From Porites lobata (lineage: Eukaryota; Cnidaria; Anthozoa; Scleractinia; Poritidae), in assembly GCA_942486035.1 (NCBI GenBank), contig CALNXK010000105.1, positions 405,001-469,000 of the forward strand: a DNA stretch of 64,000 nucleotides, read 5' to 3'. The notes under the pieces are model-generated. The model saw nothing but the letters and a program-made list of their open reading frames with translations, ran no database searches and had not been told where the DNA came from. Below, piece by piece: positions 58,801 to 64,000 of this stretch (position 1 is its first letter; every line of letters starts with the position of its first letter). Made by a program: the position numbers and the translations under genes.

Positions 58801-60993
58801 GTCATTTCACGCATTATTGCTCTCGTTTACGACCCTGTTAAGCCATGCTGTTTTAGCTCGCAAGTGAATATTTATTCAGATGACTTTCAATTATCGAAAA
58901 CTGTCTTTATTCTAGAAAGGTTTTGCCCCAATAAATTATATAAATCGGCGGACAAGGGGTGCTTGATGCTAGTTCCACGCTCCGACCTCTTTCGACCTCG
59001 CGATTTTTATCGGTTTGATCGTTTTGAAATATCGCATTTTCTGCCCTTTCTCCGCTACGATGCAAGGCGAAGGTTTCAATTTCGTTATGCTAAGTCCTGC
59101 GAAGATGGGACATTTTTTCTTGAATTCGCTCTTTTTTCGCTGATCAAAACTCAAGTATTACCTCTTGAGGGTATGATGAGTATGATGAGTGTTTAAATTC
59201 ACTGGTTTATAGTATTAAAGCTTTTTTGTCTCATTATTTTAGGTAAAATTGGTTTCTCATGGTGGCTTCCGGTTGCAACCGCGCGAGGCGAACTTGAAAT
59301 ATACAGGCCAGCAAATGTCATGGAATAGCAGGCCGTAGGACCTCAACCGGCGCATAAAACCTTTATAGACATTTTGATAATTCTTTTGGATCCACTGTAA
59401 AGAGGAAGTGGGTGTTTCATATATATATTTTGCCATTGCTTAATGACGAATGCATAGCTGGTGTTGTGTTACGAAAAATATAGAGCTATTCCCTTCCTTT
59501 GAATTTTATCTCCGATACTCGTCACTTTGTACTTTAATGGTCTCGGTATTTTCGACTGCATAAGCCGAGCTTGTTGAAGTAAATGCATGTGCGGTCAACG
59601 AACGGTTGATGTACTGTATCGATGAATTATTGAACTGACAATATGAACACCGCGATCACAAACAAGCAACGAAGAGAAATCTCACACCTAGAATATGTAT
59701 TTATTTCAAGACAAGTACGTGGGAATCACTTGTAAATCCATGGAGAGCTTTATCAACGCACGTTAATACAGGACGTACTGAAGCAAAGACCTTCCTCGCT
59801 AGCTTCTAAGAACATTTGCGTGGATTGCCTTGCGATCGTAAGGCTAGTTACAGTAGTCAGGGGCACCCAACGGTAATTTTCGGGAAAATATCTGTTCGGA
59901 AGACGATTTGAGAACTAGAATTTTCGGAACATTTGTTGTAAAATTTCTTGCTTGCCTCCCCCTCCTAGGATTTTCGGACATCTACAAAATAGTATAATTA
60001 TCCATTTTAAACGGATATTTACCCTAAAAAAGGCCACCTAGAATTTTCGGGAGCCTTTTCCTGGCTGAAATTTTCGAAAAGGTCAGTTGTGATCCCTATA
60101 ATTTTCGGATCACTAGACTTTCAGGTGGGAAATCCGAACAGATGAAAAATTTTAGGGGATAAAAAGATGCCTATATCTCACGTTTAAATACAAAAATACT
60201 TTGAACAATGCTATGTTAAGTGGTTTTGAACTATATCCTCGTTGGGTGCCCCTGAGTAGTTAACTAATAATCGGCGGCCAAACACTCTCTTTGAATTAAC
60301 AAGAGATATATTTGGAATAGTAGAACGAAAATCGTAAATAGATCGACACAGCAAAGGTACAGAAGGTTTTATCGGCAAAACAAGTCGCTTTCCACCGTTG
60401 TTCAACTGTCGCGTCCCTGTTGAACTGATGAGAACTGATAGGATCACGTGCGTTCAGAAGCTTGATAATATAGTATCAAGCGATGCATCATGGGATATAT
60501 GAAATTCCCCCCTTTACTCTGGTTATTGATCTGATTGGTCAATCAGATCAATAACCAGAGTATAAAACCATCAACTGACGTGATACAACTCTCTTTGACT
60601 CTGAAGATGACTACCGCACAGGTTGTCGAAACATCAGTCACTGTCAACAACAACAGTCCTATTCAGGACTACGTTCACCCGGACGATCAAACTCAACCTA
60701 CTTTTGAAATGACTCCTGGGTTCAAACCTTTCACAGTTTTATGATCTCTACAGTTGACTCAAAGCAGTGGTTTGCAACCACCCGGGGGGGAGGGGGGGGG
60801 TTACTTTAGGAATTTCTGGGTGGGGATGTGCCGCTGGGACCCTGGAACCCTTCACCTATACCAGAGCTAGTTCAGCTGAATTTTGCTACCCTATACTAGA
60901 GTAAACTCCCCAAATCCCCCTATCTTAGAGTGGCTGTTTCCCCCGTCTTGATAAAATCTTCAACCAACTGATCAGTTTCCTGAAAAATGATAC

Positions 60994-61032
<39 letters not shown>

Positions 61033-61785
61033 CCTAGAGTAAACGAATTGAAAACCATACCCTTCACAGCGGCACATACCTATATAGCCCATATAACCCC
61101 CCCCCCCGGGGCAACCACACAACAAGGCAGCCATGTTGGTTGGAAAAACAAGAAGACCTTTTTTTCCCAGAATTTGTACTTAAACAAAAAACCAGTCACC
61201 AGCAACATATGTAATTTAGTATTTTTTCTCGAATTTTTTTTTCCAATGTCAGGCATAGTTAGTAGAGGGGTCCCCTCTACTAACTATGTGTCAGGCTACA
61301 ATCATGCCTATTTAAGGATCGATAAGGATGTATCCACTTGTTATTTTATTACTAATACGTTTAAGGTAAGTTAAAATAAAGTATTTAAACTTTAATACGT
61401 TTAAAGTTTCTCGTGAATGTTCGATTAGACAGATGGGCAAATCGAGAAGTATCGAAGGAAGTCTTTCACACATTTTCACTACAACTGTGATCATCAAGGT
61501 GTTGAATATTGGTTTCACATGGTTAAAAAAAAAAACATTCAGATTTACGTGGTGAAGGGCGTATACCACCAGGTATTTCGCACGGAAAAGCTATAGTTAA
61601 AGGAGTTTCTCTCAAAGTACCGATTTGCGAGGCAGGCATTACTCTAGCTTACTTTTGAGTGACGAGTCTGTCACTGTCCTCGACGTGGACGCCATGTGGT
61701 TAACGTAAGTATTGTCGTAATTTTGCCGCAGTGGACTTCTTCCCTTGACTTTAAGCAGCTTTTCAGGAAGATCTTCAACAGTCAT
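52892..61785 (-). CDS. TMEM41B: TMEM41B, VTT/DedA-family ER scramblase, 7 coding exons
   Basis: An ER multi-pass protein that moves phospholipids between membrane leaflets and, with VMP1, supports autophagosome formation and lipid supply (family knowledge). Exons: 61785-61653, 58358-58235, 57257-57129, 56574-56481, 54937-54833, 53723-53585, 53061-52892. All borders are GT/AG (the exon 3 donor GTATCC is weak) and join in frame to 297 residues, close to the usual 291. Residues 1-58 are hydrophilic; the first membrane helix is about 60-80. The VTT signature is strong: TFAIPGSIFLSILSG, PFPLALFLVCL, GASFCYLLFYLVGR, FLRITPFLPNWFINITSP and GTFVGVAPPSF. Exon 1 is the least certain because its N-terminus is not conserved; its phase and donor (A/GTAAGC) fit exactly. 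A 1.9-kb transposon lies in intron 1. Confidence 0.93.
54056..54411 (+). repeat. GTCGAACCTCC...GCGACCAC dispersed repeat, copy C
   Basis: ACAGTCAAACTGCTCGTAAA, GGGGGGTGGTCGCTTAAAAG and GGTGGTTCAACTATA. The most diverged of the three copies; sits in TMEM41B intron 5. Confidence 0.6.
54416..54536. mobile_element. Inverted-repeat element in TMEM41B intron 5
   Basis: AACAATTATTCCTCAAGCCC and CTCTGAGTCAATAG recur inverted at the right end (CTATTGACTCAGAG, GGAATAATAATTGTT). Probably one end of a longer repeat that continues to about 54720. Confidence 0.6.
57342..57703. mobile_element. AGGGAGCTTAAGC-family element in TMEM41B intron 2
   Basis: Begins AGGAGCTTAGGCAATGATGA with GACGGCGATG and ends GTCGTAGTGGCTTAAGCTCC. 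Shares the core TACGACGTGAAAATGCC and CAACTCCAGAAAAA with 23214-23760. Confidence 0.65.
58607..60515. mobile_element. MULE-like element, 1,909 bp, in TMEM41B intron 1
   Basis: 31-bp perfect terminal inverted repeats beginning AAAGGGGGGAATTTCATATA (58607-58637, 60485-60515) with an exact 9-bp duplication ACTCTGGTT (58598-58606, 60516-60524). The duplication length indicates Mutator type. No transposase; there is a short plus-strand ATG frame with a good donor (58722-58737) and a 110-codon unrecognised frame at 58864-59196. A second element is nested at 59858-60254. Confidence 0.85.
59858..60254. mobile_element. Nested element with CAGGGGCACCCAACG ends
   Basis: CAGGGGCACCCAACG and its complement CGTTGGGTGCCCCTG delimit 397 bases, bordered by AGTAGT on both sides (59852-59857, 60255-60260). 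Inside are several AATTTTCGGA motifs. It inserted into the MULE-like element, so it is younger. Confidence 0.8.
60781..61108. mobile_element. G-run/C-run bounded element, 328 bp, in TMEM41B intron 1
   Basis: Ends CCCGGGGGGG and CCCCCCGGGG, with inner GTGCCGCTG...CAGCGGCAC complements and flanking GCAACCA on both sides (60774-60780, 61109-61115). TACCCTAT...CTAGAGT motifs repeat inside. A related sequence lies near 50750-51130. Confidence 0.65.
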
Positions 61786-61960
61786 CCTGCCAAAATATGG
61801 CAAGTGTTAGAGAAAAAGACAATGAATTAGCACACGATGTCCAGCTGGAATACCTTACGTCATGCTTGTAAACTCACCGGCTTGCGGAGGGTTATTCTTT
61901 CATGTTACGCTTACGCCAAATAGATATATCCTTCATGTAATAGTAATAGATTGTTTATCT
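61786..61960 (-). promoter_or_regulatory. TMEM41B: 5'-UTR intron, non-coding exon and promoter area of TMEM41B
   Basis: Directly before the ATG, on the minus strand, a pyrimidine-rich TCTCTAACACTTGCC region ends in TTTTGGCAG, a good acceptor. About 90 bases further up, AGCCG/GTGAGTTT is a strong donor (exon end at 61878). This implies a short intron (61787-61877) and a non-coding exon whose 5' end must lie within about 80 bases of the TGTATACCC satellite, or inside it. Confidence 0.45.
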
Positions 61961-64000
61961 CCCTGTATACCCTGTATACCCTGTATACCCATGTATACCC
62001 TGTATACCCTGTATACCTATGTATACCCATGTATACCCTGCATACCTATGTATACCCTGTATACCCTGTATACCTATGTATACCCTGTATACCCTGTATA
62101 CTCTGTATACCCTGTATACCCTGTATACCCTGTATACCCATGTATACCCTGTATACCCTGTATACCTATGTATACCCTGTATACCCTGTATACCTATGTA
62201 TACCCTGTATACCCTGTATACCCTGTATACCCTGTATACCTATGTATACCCTGTATACCCTGTATACCCTGTATACCCTGTATACCCTGTATACCCTGTA
62301 TGTATACCCTGTATACCCTGTATACCCTGTATACCCTGTATACCCATGTATACCCTGTATACCCATACATACCCTTGTATACCCTGTATATCCTGTATAC
62401 CCTGTATACCCATGTATACCCTGTATACCAATGTATACCCTGTATACCTATGTATATCCTGTATACCCTGTATACCTATGTATACCCTGTATACCCTGTA
62501 TACCCTTTATACCTATGTATACCCTGTATACCTATGTATACCCTGTATACCCTGTATACCTATGTATACCCTGTATACCCTGTATACCCATGTATACCCA
62601 TGTATACCCTGTATACCCATGTATACCCTGTATACCTATGTATACCCTGTATACCCTGTATACCCTGTATACCCATGTATACCCTGTATACCCATGTATA
62701 CCCTGTATACCTATGTATACCCTTTATACCCTGTATACCTATGTATACCCTGTATACCTATGTATACCCTGTATACCTATGTATACCCTGTATACCCTGT
62801 ATACCCTGTATACCCATGTATACCCTGTATACCTATGTATACCCTGTATACCCATGTATACCCTTGTATACCCTGTATACCCATGTATACCCTGTATACC
62901 TTGTATACCCTGTATACCCTGTATACCCTGTATATACCCTGTATACCCTGTATACCCATGTACACCTTGTATACCCTGTATACCCTGTATACCCATGTAT
63001 ACCCTGTATACCTTGTATACTCATGTATACCCTGTATACCCATGTATACCCTGTATACCCATGTATACCTTGTATACTCATGTATACCCTGTATACCCAT
63101 GTATACCCTGTATACCCCTGTATACTTATGTATACCCTGTATACCCATGTATACCCTGTATACCTATGTATACCCTGTATACCCTGTATACCCTGTATAC
63201 CCTGTATACCCATGTATACCCTGTATACCCATGTATACCCTGTATACCCATGTATACCCTATATACCTATGTATACCCTGTATACCCTGTATACCCATGT
63301 ATACCTTGTATACCCTGTATACCCTGTATACTCATGTATACCCTGTATACACATGTATACCCTGTATACCCATGTATACCCTGTATACCCATGTATACCT
63401 TGTATACCTTGTATACCCTGTATACCCATGTATACCCTATATACCCTGTATACCCATGTATACCTTGTATACTCATGTATACCCTGTATACTCATGTATA
63501 CCTTGTATACCCTGTATACCCATGTATACCTTGTATACCCTGTATACCCATGTATACCCTATATACCCTGTATACCCATGTATACCCTGTATACCCTGTA
63601 TACCCATGTACACCTTGTATACCCTGTATACCCTGTATACCCATGTATACCCTGTATACCTTGTATACTCATGTATACCCTGTATACCCATGTATACCCT
63701 GTATACCCATGTATACCTTGTATACTCATGTATACCCTGTATACCCATGTATACCCTGTATACCCTGTATACCCCTGTATACTTATGTATACCCTGTATA
63801 CCCATGTATACCCTGTATACCCTGTATACCCTGTATACCCCTGTATACCCATGTACTCCCAGTATACCCTGTATACCCTGTATACTCATGTATACCCTGT
63901 ATACACATGTATACCCTGTATACCCATGTATACCCTGTATACCCATGTATACCTTGTATACCTTGTATACCCTGTATACCCATGTATACCCTGTATACCC
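61961..64000. repeat. TGTATACCC satellite, over 2 kb, running off the window
   Basis: A 9-bp unit TGTATACCC is interspersed with 10-11-bp variants (CATGTATACCC, TATGTATACC, TTGTATACC). A higher-order duplication is visible: the pattern from about 62959 recurs at about 63608 (649 bases apart), and the one from 63345 at about 63896 (551 bases). Because the unit is 9 bp and stop-free in reverse, long GYTGYT/VYRVYR/IQGIQG frames appear in all minus frames; these are not genes. Confidence 0.97.

Noticed and set aside
62166..63983. Long minus-strand frames encoding GYTGYT/VYRVYR/IQGIQG repeats, collagen- or silk-like
   Set aside because: They come from a 9-bp satellite without stops on the minus strand; all three minus frames are open at once and no start, splice or signal context supports a protein.

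Overview
The window is nuclear DNA from an animal, most likely an anthozoan cnidarian such as a stony coral. It is AT-rich and has long introns with GT/AG borders. It carries a cluster of intronless BTB-BACK-PHR genes and is crowded with small inverted-repeat transposons, tRNA-derived SINE pieces, Penelope-like and LINE debris, and satellites. The animal assignment is firm; the cnidarian assignment is inferred from the style of genes and repeats, without a database search.

Layout. (1) Positions 1-21.2 kb hold five BTB-BACK-PHR genes, each with its coding region in one exon: a 5'-cut copy (2-871, +), two minus-strand genes (6047-7513 and 12061-13497) and two plus-strand genes (15841-17250 and 19744-21183). 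Genes 1 and 4 are a recent segmental duplication. The two minus genes form a second subfamily with a Cys/His-rich C-terminus. A 1,015-bp Ginger-like DNA transposon (13627-14641) lies just upstream of the third gene. (2) Positions 22.9-43.9 kb hold a complete cytoplasmic cysteinyl-tRNA synthetase gene on the minus strand. I reconstructed 25 coding exons that join in frame to 739 residues. Many introns carry MITEs. (3) Positions 43.9-52.8 kb hold no recognised gene; the main feature is a 4.4-kb non-autonomous element (45004-49381) containing a 79-bp satellite. (4) Positions 52.8-61.8 kb hold a complete TMEM41B gene on the minus strand, 7 coding exons and 297 residues. A 1.9-kb MULE-like element sits in its first intron. 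(5) From 61.96 kb to the end is a 9-bp TGTATACCC satellite that begins less than 100 bp upstream of the inferred 5'-UTR exon of TMEM41B.

Function. The BTB proteins are predicted substrate adaptors of cullin-3 ubiquitin ligases; the synthetase charges tRNA-Cys; TMEM41B is an ER lipid scramblase of the VTT/DedA family. Nothing suggests that they form one pathway. The most unusual content is the fast-changing BTB array and the dense, often dateable, transposon insertions: several have exact target-site duplications, and one has a natural empty site in the duplicated segment.
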